Below, one piece after another: positions 1-9,398 of a DNA stretch of 64,000 bases (within the stretch, counting starts at the first letter, position 1; every line of letters starts with the position of its first letter). The stretch is from Burkholderia cepacia (lineage in GTDB: Bacteria > Pseudomonadota > Gammaproteobacteria > Burkholderiales > Burkholderiaceae). The stretch is taken from assembly GCF_029962485.1 (NCBI RefSeq), contig NZ_CP073637.1:1674001-1738000 (forward strand), written 5' to 3'. A program made the translations under genes and the position numbers. The notes under the pieces were generated by a model. That model was not told the DNA's origin, made no database searches, and saw only the letters and a program-made list of their open reading frames with translations.

Positions 1-477
1 ACCTGGCAGCCGTATCCGCCCGAACAGGTCCACGCATTGATCAACCTGTCGAAGGACATCGTCGCGCGCTACGGCATCCCGCCGACGCGCGTGGTCGGGC
101 ACAGCGACATCGCACCGCAACGCAAGATCGATCCGGGGCCGTTATTTCCATGGCGTGCGCTCGCGCAGGCCGGCGTCGGCGCGTGGCCGGACGAGGCGAC
201 CGTGGCCGCGCGGCTTGGCGGCCGCGATCCGCGTACGCCCGTCGATGTGCGCGAACTGCAGCTCAGGCTCGCGCGCTACGGCTACGACGTGCCGACCGAC
301 GGCGTGCTCGACGCACGCACGCGGCGCGTGTTCGCGGCATTCCAGATGCATTTCCGGCCGTCGGACTATGCGGGCAATCCGGACGCCGAAACCGATGCAA
401 TTGCGCAGGCGTTGCTCGACAAATACTTTCCCGGCGCGCAACCGTCGGACAACGCGCCCGCGGCAGGCGCACCCTGA
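1..477 (+). CDS. N-acetylmuramoyl-L-alanine amidase, C-terminal part (partial)
   Basis: The frame is open from base 1, so the gene starts upstream of the window and only about 158 residues are visible. The segment with [18 protein letters not shown] matches the end of the Amidase_2 (AmiD/AmpD) fold, where the late H, K and D take part in zinc binding and catalysis. It is followed by a helical peptidoglycan-binding-like domain and a Pro/Ala-rich tail. Family members cleave the MurNAc-L-Ala bond of peptidoglycan or muropeptides. Domain order resembles outer-membrane AmiD, but the N-terminus (signal peptide or lipobox) is outside the window, so location cannot be judged. Confidence 0.85.
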   Translation, partial: TWQPYPPEQVHALINLSKDIVARYGIPPTRVVGHSDIAPQRKIDPGPLFPWRALAQAGVGAWPDEATVAARLGGRDPRTPVDVRELQLRLARYGYDVPTDGVLDARTRRVFAAFQMHFRPSDYAGNPDAETDAIAQALLDKYFPGAQPSDNAPAAGAP

Positions 478-569
478 ATACGCGGGCGCGTCACGCGCCG
501 AAAAACCCGGGCCGTCATCCGAGTCCGGTAAACTGGCGGTTTTCCGTAATCCCGCAGCACGACCACTCC

Positions 570-1265
570 ATGACTCAAGACGAACTCAAACGCCTCGTCG
601 GCCAGGCCGCCGCCGACTACGTGATCCAGAACGTGCCGGAAGGCGCCGTGATCGGCGTCGGCACCGGCTCGACCGCCAACTGTTTCATCGACGCGCTCGC
701 CGTCGTCAAGTCGCGCTATCGCGGCGCCGTGTCGAGTTCCGTTGCCACGACCGAGCGCCTGAAATCGCACGGCATCAAGGTATTCGACCTGAACGAGGTC
801 GACTCGCTGCAGGTGTACGTCGACGGCGCCGACGAGATCGACGCGAGCGGCGCGATGATCAAGGGCGGCGGCGGTGCGCTGACGCGCGAGAAGATCGTCG
901 CGTCGGTGGCCGACACGTTCGTCTGCATCGCGGACGGCAGCAAGCGCGTGCCGGTGCTCGGCGCGTTCCCGCTGCCGATCGAGGTCGTGCCGATGGCGCG
1001 TACGGCGATCGGCCGGCGCGTGACCGCGCTCGGCGGCGTGCCCGTGCTGCGCGTGACGAAAGACGGCGCACCGTACATCACCGACAACGGCAACGAGATC
1101 ATCGACGTGAAGGGGCTGCAGATCGCCGATCCGCGCGGCTTCGAAGCGCAGGTGAATGCATGGCCGGGCGTCGTGACGGTCGGCCTGTTCGCCCAGCGCG
1201 GCGCGAATCTGTGCTTGCTCGGCACGGAAAACGGCGTTGAAACGATCGTTTATTCGGCTAATTGA
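570..1265 (+). CDS. rpiA: Ribose-5-phosphate isomerase A
   Basis: 231 aa, the usual RpiA length. It interconverts ribose-5-phosphate and ribulose-5-phosphate in the non-oxidative pentose phosphate pathway (cytosolic). Family motifs are present: GTGST at about residues 31-35 (phosphate binding), DGADE at 85-89 with the catalytic acidic residues, and [12 protein letters not shown] just after. The start ATG at 570 gives the expected N-terminus; longer in-frame extensions run into the preceding amidase gene and do not look like protein. A strong intrinsic terminator follows about 75 bp downstream, so the gene looks monocistronic. It also serves the ribose operon near the far end of the window. 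Confidence 0.97.
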   Translation: MTQDELKRLVGQAAADYVIQNVPEGAVIGVGTGSTANCFIDALAVVKSRYRGAVSSSVATTERLKSHGIKVFDLNEVDSLQVYVDGADEIDASGAMIKGGGGALTREKIVASVADTFVCIADGSKRVPVLGAFPLPIEVVPMARTAIGRRVTALGGVPVLRVTKDGAPYITDNGNEIIDVKGLQIADPRGFEAQVNAWPGVVTVGLFAQRGANLCLLGTENGVETIVYSAN

Positions 1266-1340
1266 AAGAAATGGCAAGCAGTCCGTAGCGGCACGTTATC
1301 GACCGTAATGGACTGAATGTTTAAATCTTGTGGAAATCGG

Positions 1341-1379
1341 GACCCGGCAGGCGCGGCGCGCTTTCCGGGTCTTTTTTTT
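1341..1379 (+). terminator. Intrinsic terminator after rpiA
   Basis: Stem arms GACCCGG (1341-1347) and CCGGGTC (1365-1371) with a GC-rich loop, followed directly by a run of T residues. Confidence 0.85.
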
Positions 1380-1461
1380 AGACGTATAAATCACCCCGTC
1401 AAAAAGAGGGATAACCCTGTCAGGTGTTTACCAGATAGCGAAATATCCTCGAACTCATCAA

Positions 1462-1476
1462 CTTATAGATCATAAG
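1462..1476. promoter_or_regulatory. Candidate operator upstream of the GntR gene
   Basis: Perfect inverted repeat CTTAT-agatc-ATAAG, 68 bp before the GntR start. FadR-subfamily regulators bind short palindromes of this size and often autoregulate. A second small dyad (AGGG..CCCT) lies near 1407-1418. Assignment to this regulator is inference from position only. Confidence 0.35.
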
Positions 1477-1544
1477 AACAGTAGTAACCAGGGCCGGCGG
1501 AACTGCGGAGCAGGTGTTCGCAAATCGACGCACGGGGAGGTGTC

Positions 1545-2261
1545 ATGGAGCAGGGCAAAGACCGGTCACTGGTCGCCAAAGTGATGGATGGGCTTGTCTC
1601 GGGTATCGTCGAAGACAAGTACGGCGGCATCTTGCCGCCACAGGACGTGCTGTCGAAAGAGTTCGATGTGAGCCGCACTGTGATGCGGGAAGCGTTGTCG
1701 ATGTTGCTTGCGCGCGACATGCTGGACGTGCGGCCGAAAGTCGGCACGCGCGTGCGGCCAATGCGCGACTGGCGCATGATCGACGAAGACGTCGTGAGCT
1801 GGCGGTTTCGGGCAAAACCCGATCCGCAGTTCATGCGCGACGTCATCGAATTCCGGATGCTGATCGAACCACGTGCGACCGCGCAGGCGGCGGTGCGTGC
1901 GACGGCAGCCGACATCGCGGGCATTCGCGAAGCGTTCGATGCGTTCAAGGTGCTGCAGCCGGGAGACCCCGGCTACGACACGGCGGACGAGTTGCTGCAC
2001 ACGCGGATCGTGCAGGCAAGCGGCAACCAGTTCTTCCAGCAGATGGCGGCGATCGTGCGCGGTGCAGTGCGCCTCGTGAATCCGCGCGTGGTGCAGAAGG
2101 AAGGGGCGCACGAGATCGCGGTGAAGGCGCATGCGCGCGTCGTCGATGCGATCGAGCGGCGCGATCCGCGCGAAGCCGAAGCGGCGTCGCTCGCGCTGAT
2201 CGATTTCAGCGCCGACGAAATCTCGCGCGATTTCTCCGTCGACGTGCCGGTGCGTGCCTGA
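1545..2261 (+). CDS. GntR-family (FadR subfamily) transcriptional regulator
   Basis: 238 aa. An N-terminal winged helix (about residues 10-72) contains the GntR signature around LPPQDVLSKEFDVSRTVMREA, followed by an all-helical FCD ligand domain with the metal-binding pattern D/H..E..H (for example LLHTRIVQASGN and KAHARVVDAI). FCD regulators usually respond to sugar acids or other organic acids. The ATG at 1545 follows a purine-rich GGGGAGG site. The next gene, an oxidoreductase, is on the same strand about 100 bp downstream and may be under its control. The ligand cannot be told from sequence. Confidence 0.9.
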   Translation: MEQGKDRSLVAKVMDGLVSGIVEDKYGGILPPQDVLSKEFDVSRTVMREALSMLLARDMLDVRPKVGTRVRPMRDWRMIDEDVVSWRFRAKPDPQFMRDVIEFRMLIEPRATAQAAVRATAADIAGIREAFDAFKVLQPGDPGYDTADELLHTRIVQASGNQFFQQMAAIVRGAVRLVNPRVVQKEGAHEIAVKAHARVVDAIERRDPREAEAASLALIDFSADEISRDFSVDVPVRA

Positions 2262-2362
2262 CGTTGTTCGTGTCGCTCTTCCGAGTGCTGGCGAGCCGTT
2301 TATCATGACGGCCGACCGGCAGCGTGCCGGTCACCGTCATACGACCGACACGGAAGATCAGG

Positions 2363-3349
2363 ATGAACGACAACGACCAACGCCCGGTGCGCTTCGGCAT
2401 CGTCGGCGCGGGCAGCATTGCGCGCCGCTTCGCGCAAAGCCTCCCGCACGTGCCCGGTGCCACGCTCGCCGGTGCCTGGGCCCGCCGCGCCGACGCTGCG
2501 GCAGCCTTTTGCGGCACTTGCGGCGGCACGCCAGCCGCGAGCCTCGAAGCGCTCCTCGCGAGCGATATCGACGCGGTTTATATCGCGACACTCCATGACA
2601 GTCACGCGCAGTACACGCTGGCCGCACTGGCCGCCGGCAAGGCCGTGCTGTGCGAAAAGCCCGCGACGCTGAATGGGGCGCAACTCGACACCGTGCTGCA
2701 GGCGGCACGCGACGCCGGATTGCTGTTCATGGAAGCGATGAAGCCGCCGTTCTTTCCGCTGTACCGTCAATTGCGGGCGCATCTCCATAACGATCCGATC
2801 GGCGAGATCCGGCTCGTCCGTGCGGGATGCGCATCGTCGTCGGTGCCCGGCGACCATTCCGTCTATCGCCTCGACCGCGCGGGCGGCGCGCTGCTCGATA
2901 TCGGGATCTACGAGGCGTTTCTCGCGGTCGACTGGCTTGGCGCGGCGCTCGACGTGCAGACGCTCGGCCGCGTCGGCGCGACGGGCGTCGACGTGTTCGC
3001 GAGCCTGAACAGCGTGCATGCGAACGGCGGGATCGCCCAGCTTTTTTGCGGGCTCGATGTGATGGGGCGCGGCGACGCGCTGATCGCCGCGGCCGGCGGC
3101 CATGTGACGATCCACGAGAAGTGGTGGAACCCCGCACGCGCGACGATCCGCTATGCGGACGGGCGTACCGTCGAACTCGATGCACCGGTCGACGGCGGCG
3201 GGTTGAACTACGAGACCGCGCATTTCTGCGACCTGCTGCGCGCGGGCAAGACGGAAAGCCCGATCATGACGCACGACCATTCGCGGCAGATGATCGCGAT
3301 GACCGATGCGGCGCGCGCCGCGCTCGGCGTGCGTTATTCGGGCGAGTAG
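2363..3349 (+). CDS. Gfo/Idh/MocA-family NAD(P)-dependent oxidoreductase
   Basis: 328 aa. The N-terminal Rossmann fold begins with RFGIVGAGSIARRF (GxGxxA type dinucleotide loop), and CEKPATL (residues about 95-101) is the family's EKP motif carrying the catalytic lysine. The C-terminal domain is the Gfo/Idh alpha/beta sheet (GALLDIGIYEAF). It resembles the trans-1,2-dihydrobenzene-1,2-diol dehydrogenase/xylose dehydrogenase branch. The start is ATG at 2363; in-frame codons upstream add an Arg-rich stretch unlike the family. Placement after the GntR gene suggests a sugar or polyol pathway, but the substrate is unknown. Confidence 0.9.
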   Translation: MNDNDQRPVRFGIVGAGSIARRFAQSLPHVPGATLAGAWARRADAAAAFCGTCGGTPAASLEALLASDIDAVYIATLHDSHAQYTLAALAAGKAVLCEKPATLNGAQLDTVLQAARDAGLLFMEAMKPPFFPLYRQLRAHLHNDPIGEIRLVRAGCASSSVPGDHSVYRLDRAGGALLDIGIYEAFLAVDWLGAALDVQTLGRVGATGVDVFASLNSVHANGGIAQLFCGLDVMGRGDALIAAAGGHVTIHEKWWNPARATIRYADGRTVELDAPVDGGGLNYETAHFCDLLRAGKTESPIMTHDHSRQMIAMTDAARAALGVRYSGE

Positions 3350-3404
3350 GCGGGAAAAATGGGGCGCCGGGCGCGCGTGCGCGGCCCGGCGGAATCGCGT
3401 GCGC

Positions 3405-4097
3405 TCAGTGCCGCGACGGCAGCGACAGGCGTTTTTCGTACCAGCGCTGCACCCATTCGAGGATCTGGCACAGGATCCAGTACACGGCCGCGGCGGCGAG
3501 ATAGAGCGGCAGCGGCTGATAGGTCGCCGCGATGACTTCCTGGGCGCTGCGCAGCAGTTCGGTGACGGTGATCACGGAGACGAGCGACGTGTCCTTGATC
3601 AGGCTGATCAGGCTGTTCGACAGGCTCGGCACCGCGATGCGCAGCGCCTGCGGGCCGATCACGTAGCGTAGCGTCTGCCCCCACGACAGCCCGAGGCTGT
3701 ACGCGGCGAGCCATTGGCCGCGCGCGATTCCGTTGATGGCGCCGCGCATGCTTTCGGACATGTAAGCCGCGACGTTCGCGGACAGCGCGATGACGCCGGC
3801 CGGCGTCGGGTCGAGCGAGATGCCGAGGCTCGGCAGCCCGTAGTAGATGACGAAGATCTGCACGAGCAGCGGCGTGCCGCGCATCAGGCTCACGTACGCG
3901 CGTGCGAGCCACGCGAGCGCGTTGACCCAGACGCGTTCGAAGCCGTCGAGTGCTTCGCTTTGCCGGATGCCCATCATCGCGAGCACGACGGCGCCAAAGA
4001 GGCCGAACACCATCGACAGCACGGCGAACTTGACGGTCAGTACGGCGCCCTGGGCGAGCACCGGCAGCGATTGGACGAGCAGGGACGTTGTCGACAT
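3405..4097 (-). CDS. tcyL: Amino-acid (cystine-type) ABC transporter permease
   Basis: 230 aa HisM/YecS-type inner-membrane permease with about five hydrophobic segments. The EAA loop lies in GQWLAAYSLGLSWGQTLRYVIGPQALR, the contact site for the ATPase. It follows the cystine-type binding protein gene on the same strand, with a hairpin between them that probably lowers its expression relative to the binding protein. No ATPase gene is adjacent in this window, so the ATP-binding subunit must be elsewhere or shared. The cystine assignment rests on the partner protein; gene symbol by analogy with E. coli. Confidence 0.8.
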   Translation of the reverse strand: MSTTSLLVQSLPVLAQGAVLTVKFAVLSMVFGLFGAVVLAMMGIRQSEALDGFERVWVNALAWLARAYVSLMRGTPLLVQIFVIYYGLPSLGISLDPTPAGVIALSANVAAYMSESMRGAINGIARGQWLAAYSLGLSWGQTLRYVIGPQALRIAVPSLSNSLISLIKDTSLVSVITVTELLRSAQEVIAATYQPLPLYLAAAAVYWILCQILEWVQRWYEKRLSLPSRH

Positions 4098-4153
4098 GGA
4101 ATGCGAATCGAATGCGTGCGCGAAAGCGCAATCATAAACCGGACGAATAAAAC

Positions 4154-4185
4154 AAAGGGCGGCATCGTAACGGATGCCGCCCTTT
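4154..4185 (-). terminator. Intercistronic terminator-like hairpin
   Basis: Arms AAAGGGCGGCAT (4154-4165) and ATGCCGCCCTTT (4174-4185), a 12-bp perfect stem. On the minus strand it is followed by a T-rich stretch (TTTGTTTTA). It sits between the binding-protein gene and the permease gene, as expected for partial termination that keeps the periplasmic protein in excess. Confidence 0.75.
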
Positions 4186-4219
4186 CCGCCCCGCCGTCAG
4201 GCGGGCAATGCAGGCGTAC

Positions 4220-5014
4220 TTACTTGATCGGTTTGGTCACGTCGATGCCGAACCACTTGTCCGAGATCTTCGTGAACGTGCCGTCGGCCTGGAGTTGCGC
4301 CATCGCGTCGTCGATCGCCTTCTGGAACTTCGGGTTGCCCTTCTTGAACGGGATGCCCGACGGGTTCGCCGAGCCGACGTTCGCACCCGGGCGCAGCGGC
4401 AGCTGCGAGTTCTTCGTCAGGTACGCGAGCATCAGGCGGTCGTTGAGCGCTGCGTCGAGGCGGCCGGCCGCGAGATCGCGCAGGTACTCGGGCGCGCCCG
4501 GGTACGTCTTCACGTCGATGCCGGGCACCGACTTCGCCATGTCCATGTAGTTCGTGCCGAGCGCGACGCCGAGCTTCTTGCCCTTCAGGTCATCCAGCGA
4601 CTTGAATTCGCGCGTGTCGTCCTTGCGCTGGATCAGCTGCGCGGACGAGAACGTGTACGCCGGCGAGAAGTCGAGCGTTTCCTTGCGCTTGTCGGTGATG
4701 CCGACCTGGTTGGCGATCACGTCGAACTTGCCGGCTTGCAGGCCGGCGATGATGCCGCTCCATTCGGTCGTCACGAATTCTGCCTTCACGCCGAGCTTCG
4801 CGGCCACGGCTTTCGCGATGTCGACGTCGAAGCCGACGAGTTCGCCTTGCGGGTTCTTCGAGTTGAACGGCGGGAACGTGCCTTCGAGGCCGACGCGCAG
4901 CGTGCCGCGCTGTTTGACCTGATCGAGGAGGTCGGCCGCATGCGCGGTCGCGGCGGCGAACGACGTGCCGATCAGGCCGGCAACCAGCAGCTTCTTCAGC
5001 AGCGAAAATTTCAT
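4220..5014 (-). CDS. tcyJ: Cystine-binding periplasmic protein of ABC transporter
   Basis: 264 aa type-3 solute-binding protein. A signal peptide of about 24 residues (MKFSLLKKLLVAGLIGTSF..ATAHA) precedes the mature domain. The mature part follows E. coli TcyJ/FliY closely, including RVGLEGTFPPFN near the N-terminus, the VALGTNY segment and the C-terminal KWFGIDVTKP ending. It would bind L-cystine (or a related diaminodicarboxylate) in the periplasm and deliver it to the permease. The ATG at 5014 is chosen because it opens the signal peptide; in-frame codons upstream do not. A dyad upstream may be a regulator site. Confidence 0.88.
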   Translation of the reverse strand: MKFSLLKKLLVAGLIGTSFAAATAHAADLLDQVKQRGTLRVGLEGTFPPFNSKNPQGELVGFDVDIAKAVAAKLGVKAEFVTTEWSGIIAGLQAGKFDVIANQVGITDKRKETLDFSPAYTFSSAQLIQRKDDTREFKSLDDLKGKKLGVALGTNYMDMAKSVPGIDVKTYPGAPEYLRDLAAGRLDAALNDRLMLAYLTKNSQLPLRPGANVGSANPSGIPFKKGNPKFQKAIDDAMAQLQADGTFTKISDKWFGIDVTKPIK

Positions 5015-5065
5015 CGTGTGTGTCCTTGCCCTGTCCGGGTCAATGATTCTGATAGTGCGGCTGAT

Positions 5066-5083
5066 GATAGCAAAAACGCTATC
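5066..5083. promoter_or_regulatory. Inverted repeat upstream of cystine uptake genes
   Basis: GATAGC-aaaaac-GCTATC, extended imperfectly on both sides (TGAT..ATCA), about 52 bp before the binding-protein start. Size and position suit a LysR- or Cbl/CysB-type site, but no regulator can be assigned from sequence alone. Confidence 0.35.
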
Positions 5084-5114
5084 GATCATTAAATACAGTT
5101 TGTTTATGTCTATA

Positions 5115-6152
5115 TTACGCGGTGCGTTCGCGGGCGATCGCCTTCACGCACTCCGACACGAGCGCCGGGCCGCGGTAAATGAAGCCGGTGTAAAGCTGGA
5201 CGAGCGCCGCGCCGGCCGCGAGCTTCGCGCGGGCGTCCTCGCCCGAGAAAATGCCGCCGACGCCGATGATCGGCACGTCGTTGCCGACTTCGGCGTGCAG
5301 CTTGCGGATCACTTCGTTCGACGCGTCGAACACCGGGCGACCCGACAGGCCGCCGGCTTCGTCCGCATGCGGCAGGCCCTGGACGGCCGCGCGCGACAGC
5401 GTCGTGTTGGTGGCGATGACCGCTTCGATCTTGTGGCGCAGCAGCGTGTCGCCGATTTCCTTGACCTGTTCGTCGTCGAGATCGGGCGCGATCTTCAGCG
5501 CGAGCGGCACGAGCTTGCCGTGCATGTCGGCGAGGCGTTGCTGCTTGTCCTTCAGCGCGGCGAGCAGGGCGTCGAGTTCGCCGGCGCCTTGCAGCTGGCG
5601 CAGGTTCTTCGTGTTCGGCGACGAGATGTTGATCGTCACGTAGCTCGCGAACGGGTACACGCGCTCGAGACAGTACAGGTAGTCCTCGGCGGCGCGCTCG
5701 ATCGGCGTGTCGGCGTTCTTGCCGATGTTCAGGCCCAGGATGCCGCGATAACGGGCGGCCTGAACGTTCTTCACGAACTGGTCGACGCCGTGATTGTTGA
5801 AGCCCATCCGGTTGATCAGCGCCTCGGCCTGCGGCAGGCGGAACATCCGCGGGCGCGGGTTGCCGGGCTGGGCGCGCGGCGTGACCGTGCCGACCTCGAT
5901 GAAGCCGAAGCCGAGCGCCGCGAGGCCGTCGATGGCTGCGCCGTCCTTGTCGAGGCCGGCCGCGAGGCCGACCGGATTGCGGAACGTGAGCCCCATCACG
6001 GTGCGCGGCGCGTCGGGCACGCGGGCCGACAGCGCGCAGGCGAGGCCCGTGCGGCCGGCCGCGCCGAGCGCGCGCAGCGTGAGGTGGTGAGCATCTTCCG
6101 CATCCATTTTGAACAGGGATGCGCGGGCCAGCGGATAGAGGGAACTGAACAC
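5115..6152 (-). CDS. pyrD: Dihydroorotate dehydrogenase (quinone), class 2
   Basis: 345 aa class 2 PyrD; oxidises dihydroorotate to orotate in pyrimidine synthesis, passing electrons through FMN to membrane quinone. Visible are the N-terminal helical membrane-association segment ([25 protein letters not shown]), [17 protein letters not shown], the catalytic-serine loop [21 protein letters not shown] and the FMN phosphate site [11 protein letters not shown]. The GTG at 6152 gives the family N-terminus. An ATG at 6185 would add 11 residues, but it lies only about seven bases from a TAAAAT -10-like box, arguing for the GTG. Confidence 0.95.
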   Translation of the reverse strand: MFSSLYPLARASLFKMDAEDAHHLTLRALGAAGRTGLACALSARVPDAPRTVMGLTFRNPVGLAAGLDKDGAAIDGLAALGFGFIEVGTVTPRAQPGNPRPRMFRLPQAEALINRMGFNNHGVDQFVKNVQAARYRGILGLNIGKNADTPIERAAEDYLYCLERVYPFASYVTINISSPNTKNLRQLQGAGELDALLAALKDKQQRLADMHGKLVPLALKIAPDLDDEQVKEIGDTLLRHKIEAVIATNTTLSRAAVQGLPHADEAGGLSGRPVFDASNEVIRKLHAEVGNDVPIIGVGGIFSGEDARAKLAAGAALVQLYTGFIYRGPALVSECVKAIARERTA

Positions 6153-6251
6153 GGGAATTGGGCGGACAGCCGGAATGAATGACAACCCGCTATTTTACCG
6201 GGAGTTGCGCGGCAGGGGCGTGCTTCGCTTCGTAGCCCCCTGCGGCGCGCA

Positions 6252-7082
6252 TCAATTCGAGCCGGAATGCCCGCCCGGCAACGGCGCGCGGGCCAGCGCC
6301 GCGTCGACCGGCGGCAGGTCGATCCGTTCCGGGTCGAGCGTCTTCCAGCGGCCGTCGATCAGCCCCTCGAGCGGGTGGAAGTTCGCCTTGTACGCCATCT
6401 TCGGGCTCTCGCGGATCCAGTAGCCGAGGTACACGTACGGCAGGCCGAGGCTCTTTGCCTGCTCGATCTGCCACAGGATGTTGTAGGTGCCGTAGCTCGT
6501 GTGGTGGTCGTCGGGCTCGAAGAACGTGTAGACCGACGACAGCCCGTCGCCGAGGATGTCGATCATGCTGACCATGCGCAGCTTGCCGGGCTCGCCGCCC
6601 GGTGCGTCGAGGTCGCGGAATTCGACGAGGCGCGAGTTGATCCGGCTCTGCAGCAGGAACTGCTCGTACTGGTCGCGGCTGTCGCGATCCATGCCGCCGC
6701 CCGCGTGGCGCGCGGACTGGTAGCGCATGTAGAGCGCGTAGTGCTCTTCGTCGTAGTGCAACGGCGAAACCGTTGCGATCAGCGCGCGGTGCCGTTTCCA
6801 CATCCTGCGCTGCGTGCGCGACGGCACGAACTCGCCCACGGGTACGCGCACCGGCACGCATGCGCGACAGCCGTCGCAGTACGGGCGGTACGTGAACACG
6901 CCCGAGCGACGGAAGCCGGCCTTGACGAGCTCGGTGTAGATGTCGGAGTTGATCAGATGGCTCGGCGTCGCGACTTGCGAGCGTGCGATGCGGCCGTCCA
7001 GATAGCTGCACGGATAGGGCGCCGTTGCATAGAATTGCAGCGCCGAAAGCGGTGAAAGCGGCAGCTCAGTCGGGTGAGTCAT
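6252..7082 (-). CDS. bpt: Aspartate/glutamate leucyltransferase (Bpt, R-transferase-like)
   Basis: 276 aa. Bpt transfers leucine from Leu-tRNA to N-terminal Asp or Glu, marking proteins for ClpS-ClpAP (bacterial N-degron pathway). Recognisable are the N-terminal ATE domain with [12 protein letters not shown], the paired cysteines in [15 protein letters not shown], and the C-terminal GNAT-like half with [20 protein letters not shown]. It lies 33 bp downstream of aat on the same strand; the two transferases of one pathway are therefore probably co-transcribed. Confidence 0.95.
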   Translation of the reverse strand: MTHPTELPLSPLSALQFYATAPYPCSYLDGRIARSQVATPSHLINSDIYTELVKAGFRRSGVFTYRPYCDGCRACVPVRVPVGEFVPSRTQRRMWKRHRALIATVSPLHYDEEHYALYMRYQSARHAGGGMDRDSRDQYEQFLLQSRINSRLVEFRDLDAPGGEPGKLRMVSMIDILGDGLSSVYTFFEPDDHHTSYGTYNILWQIEQAKSLGLPYVYLGYWIRESPKMAYKANFHPLEGLIDGRWKTLDPERIDLPPVDAALARAPLPGGHSGSN

Positions 7083-7115
7083 GGGCAGCTCTCGATGCAG
7101 GGAAGGAGTGCCGCG

Positions 7116-7880
7116 CTAGCGCTCGATCCCGGAGGGCGCCGCCGTTTCGGCGGGGCCCGTCAGCGCGGCGAGCACGCGCTTGTCGAACTGCCACGGAATC
7201 GGCGGTTCGGCTACCGCGCTGCGCACGTGAGCGACAAACGCCTTGCGTGCGATCTCGCGGCCGCCGAGCGACGCTAGATGCGACGTATTCTGCTGGCAGT
7301 CTATCATCTCCAGCCCCTGCCCGCGAAGGTGCGCGATGAGCGTGGCCAGCGCGATCTTCGACGCGTCGGTCACGTCCGCATACATCGATTCGCCGAAAAA
7401 CATCCGCCCGAACGACACGCCGTACAGGCCGCCAACACGGCGCCCGTCGTGCCACGTCTCGATGCTGTGCGCATTGCCGGAACGGTAGAGCGACGTATAG
7501 GCGTCGATGATTTCGGCCGTGATCCACGTGCCGCGCTGCCCTCGGCGCGGCGCCTGTGCGCACGCGCGCATCACGCCCGGAAAGTCATGGTCGACGCGCA
7601 CTTCCCATTCGGGCTCGCGCAGTACGCGCTTCAGCGTCTTGCGCAGCGAGGGCGACACCTTGAATTCGGCCGGCACGAGGATCATGCGCGGGTCGGGGCT
7701 CCACCACAGCACGGGCTGGCCATCCGAGTACCACGGGAAAATGCCGCGCAGGTACGCGTCGATGAGGCGCGACGGCAGCAGGTCGGCGCTCGCGGCGAGC
7801 AGCCCGGGCGCGCCGGTCGCGGGACCGAGCGCGCGCTCGATGGGCGGAAACGGATCGTCCGGGCCGAGCCAGGGGACCAT
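7116..7880 (-). CDS. aat: Leucyl/phenylalanyl-tRNA-protein transferase
   Basis: 254 aa. Aat adds Leu or Phe from aminoacyl-tRNA to N-terminal Arg or Lys of proteins, the other branch of the N-end rule. The family hallmark [20 protein letters not shown] is present, as are [28 protein letters not shown] and IDCQ near the C-terminus. The ATG at 7880 gives MVPWL as in homologues; in-frame upstream codons belong to the shadow of the neighbouring Nudix gene. It starts 11 bp after that gene's end, so a three-gene unit (Nudix-aat-bpt) is likely. Confidence 0.95.
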   Translation of the reverse strand: MVPWLGPDDPFPPIERALGPATGAPGLLAASADLLPSRLIDAYLRGIFPWYSDGQPVLWWSPDPRMILVPAEFKVSPSLRKTLKRVLREPEWEVRVDHDFPGVMRACAQAPRRGQRGTWITAEIIDAYTSLYRSGNAHSIETWHDGRRVGGLYGVSFGRMFFGESMYADVTDASKIALATLIAHLRGQGLEMIDCQQNTSHLASLGGREIARKAFVAHVRSAVAEPPIPWQFDKRVLAALTGPAETAAPSGIER

Positions 7881-7891
7881 GGGTCGCGGGC

Positions 7892-8437
7892 TCAGCCGTT
7901 GCGCAGCGAGCGGAAGATATCGCCGGTGTGCACGCCGTAGTCGCCGGCGGCGCGATCGGCGAAGAAGAATCGCAGGGTCTGGCTGACGGTCGGGAACGCG
8001 ATCTCGTCCCACGGAATGTCGGCTTCGTCGAACAGCTTCACTTCGAGGCTTTCCTCGCCGGCTTCGAAACCCGGATCGGTGAGTCGCGCGAGATAGAACA
8101 GGTGGACCTGGTGCACGTGCGGCACATTGAGCAGCGTGAACAGGTTCTGCACCTCGACGCGCGCGCCGGCTTCCTCGAGCGTTTCGCGCGCGGCGGCTTC
8201 CGCCGTCGTCTCGCCCATTTCCATGAAGCCTGCCGGCAGCGTCCAGAACCCGTAGCGCGGTTCGATCGCGCGGCGGCACAGCAGGATCTGATCGCCCCAG
8301 ACCGGGACCGTGCCGACGACGTTGCGCGGATTCTGGTAGTGGATCGTGCCGCAGTGATCGCAGACGAAGCGCTCGCGGTTGTCGCCCGGAGGAATGCGCG
8401 CGATGACTTCGTGACCGCAGACGGAGCAGAATTTCAT
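7892..8437 (-). CDS. Nudix hydrolase with N-terminal zinc ribbon
   Basis: 181 aa. Two CxxC pairs (CSVCG at residues 4-8 and CDHCG at about 26-30) form a zinc ribbon. A complete Nudix box follows, with GFMEMGE..REtLEEAGA matching GX5EX7REUXEEXGU. The layout resembles NudC-like or zinc-ribbon ADP-ribose/NADH pyrophosphatases, but the protein is shorter than NudC, so the substrate is open. It is the first gene of the unit with aat and bpt. Confidence 0.88.
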   Translation of the reverse strand: MKFCSVCGHEVIARIPPGDNRERFVCDHCGTIHYQNPRNVVGTVPVWGDQILLCRRAIEPRYGFWTLPAGFMEMGETTAEAAARETLEEAGARVEVQNLFTLLNVPHVHQVHLFYLARLTDPGFEAGEESLEVKLFDEADIPWDEIAFPTVSQTLRFFFADRAAGDYGVHTGDIFRSLRNG

Positions 8438-8576
8438 GTCGAGTGGAAGGGACGAGGTGATGCGAGTGTATCACCGGGGCGCGGCATTCTTGAACGCCTG
8501 CGCATGCAGGCGGCATGTCGTGCAAGGCGGAGGCGCGCATGGGCGAAGAGGGCGCGGCGCACGGGCGCGGAAAAAC

Positions 8577-8606
8577 AAAAAGCCCGGCGCAGGGCCGGGC
8601 TTTTTG
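8577..8606 (-). terminator. Intrinsic terminator after tRNA-fMet
   Basis: Stem AGCCCGGC / GCCGGGCT with A/T tracts on both sides; on the minus strand the stem is followed by TTTTTGTTTTT. It separates the tRNA transcript from the Nudix gene. Confidence 0.85.
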
Positions 8607-8622
8607 CGTAATGCTGGACGGT

Positions 8623-8699
<77 letters not shown>

Positions 8700-8715
8700 T
8701 CCGTCGAAGAAATGA

Positions 8716-8744
8716 ATTATATGGACTCTTCGAAATGCATGCAA
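8716..8744 (-). promoter_or_regulatory. Promoter of tRNA-fMet
   Basis: On the minus strand, -35 TTGCAT (8744-8739), a 17-bp spacer, and a consensus -10 TATAAT (8721-8716), ending 16 bp before the first tRNA base. Confidence 0.8.
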
Positions 8745-8897
8745 GCGTTTTTTGACAATCGCGTTGCAAGCGCTTGTGGGGCCGGTACGTGGGGCGCGTG
8801 CGCTAGAATCGAGCGGTTTGTGTCGTCATCCCGGCAGCGGGGCCGTGCGCGATCGCATCGGCGCCGTTGCGACTCTCATTACTGCAACGACGGATTC

Positions 8898-9395
8898 ATG
8901 GACATCGCTCACGATCTGCAATCGATCGGCGCGCAGGAACAGGCGCTCGTGTTTCCCCAATTCGACCCGGCCCGCGCGTGGGCGCTCGGCAACCGGATGC
9001 ATGCGCTCGCGACGTCGCGCGGCCATGCGGTCGCGCTCGACATCGTCACGTTCGGCCAGCCGCTGTTTTATGCGGCGCTCGCCGGCGCGACGCCCGACAA
9101 TGCCGACTGGGTGCGCCGCAAGCGCAACGTCGTCGCGCATTTTCGCCGCAGCTCGTACGCGATCGGCCTGCGCATGCAGCAGGCCGGCGCCACGCTCGCG
9201 GACAAGCACGGGCTGCCGATCGCCGAATATTCGCCGAATGGCGGCTCGTTCCCGCTGACCGTCGCCGGTGCCGGCGTGATCGGCTCGATCACCGCGTCGG
9301 GGCTGCCGCAGCGCGCGGACCACGAGTTCGTCGTCGAGGCGCTGTGCGCGGAACTCGGCCACGATTACGCCGTGCTGGCCCTCGCAAGGAGCTGA
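8898..9395 (+). CDS. UPF0303 (HbpS/GlcG-like) family protein
   Basis: 165 aa, full length for the UPF0303 group of the GlcG/HbpS-like fold. No catalytic motif is established for the group; some fold relatives bind haem or cobalamin-type cofactors. The sequence has the family's [18 protein letters not shown] and [41 protein letters not shown] segments, where glycine-rich turns shape the ligand pocket. It ends 3 bp before the EmrE-type gene, so the two are probably co-transcribed. Function is unknown. Confidence 0.88.
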   Translation: MDIAHDLQSIGAQEQALVFPQFDPARAWALGNRMHALATSRGHAVALDIVTFGQPLFYAALAGATPDNADWVRRKRNVVAHFRRSSYAIGLRMQQAGATLADKHGLPIAEYSPNGGSFPLTVAGAGVIGSITASGLPQRADHEFVVEALCAELGHDYAVLALARS

Positions 9396-9398
9396 GCG

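Noticed and set aside
150..1265. Long plus-strand frame covering the amidase end and rpiA
   Set aside because: The part before 570 is the +1 shadow of the amidase gene (Arg/Ala-rich). Only the part from ATG 570 is RpiA.
5115..6185. ATG at 6185 as pyrD start
   Set aside because: It lies next to a TAAAAT box and adds residues absent from homologues; the GTG at 6152 fits the family.
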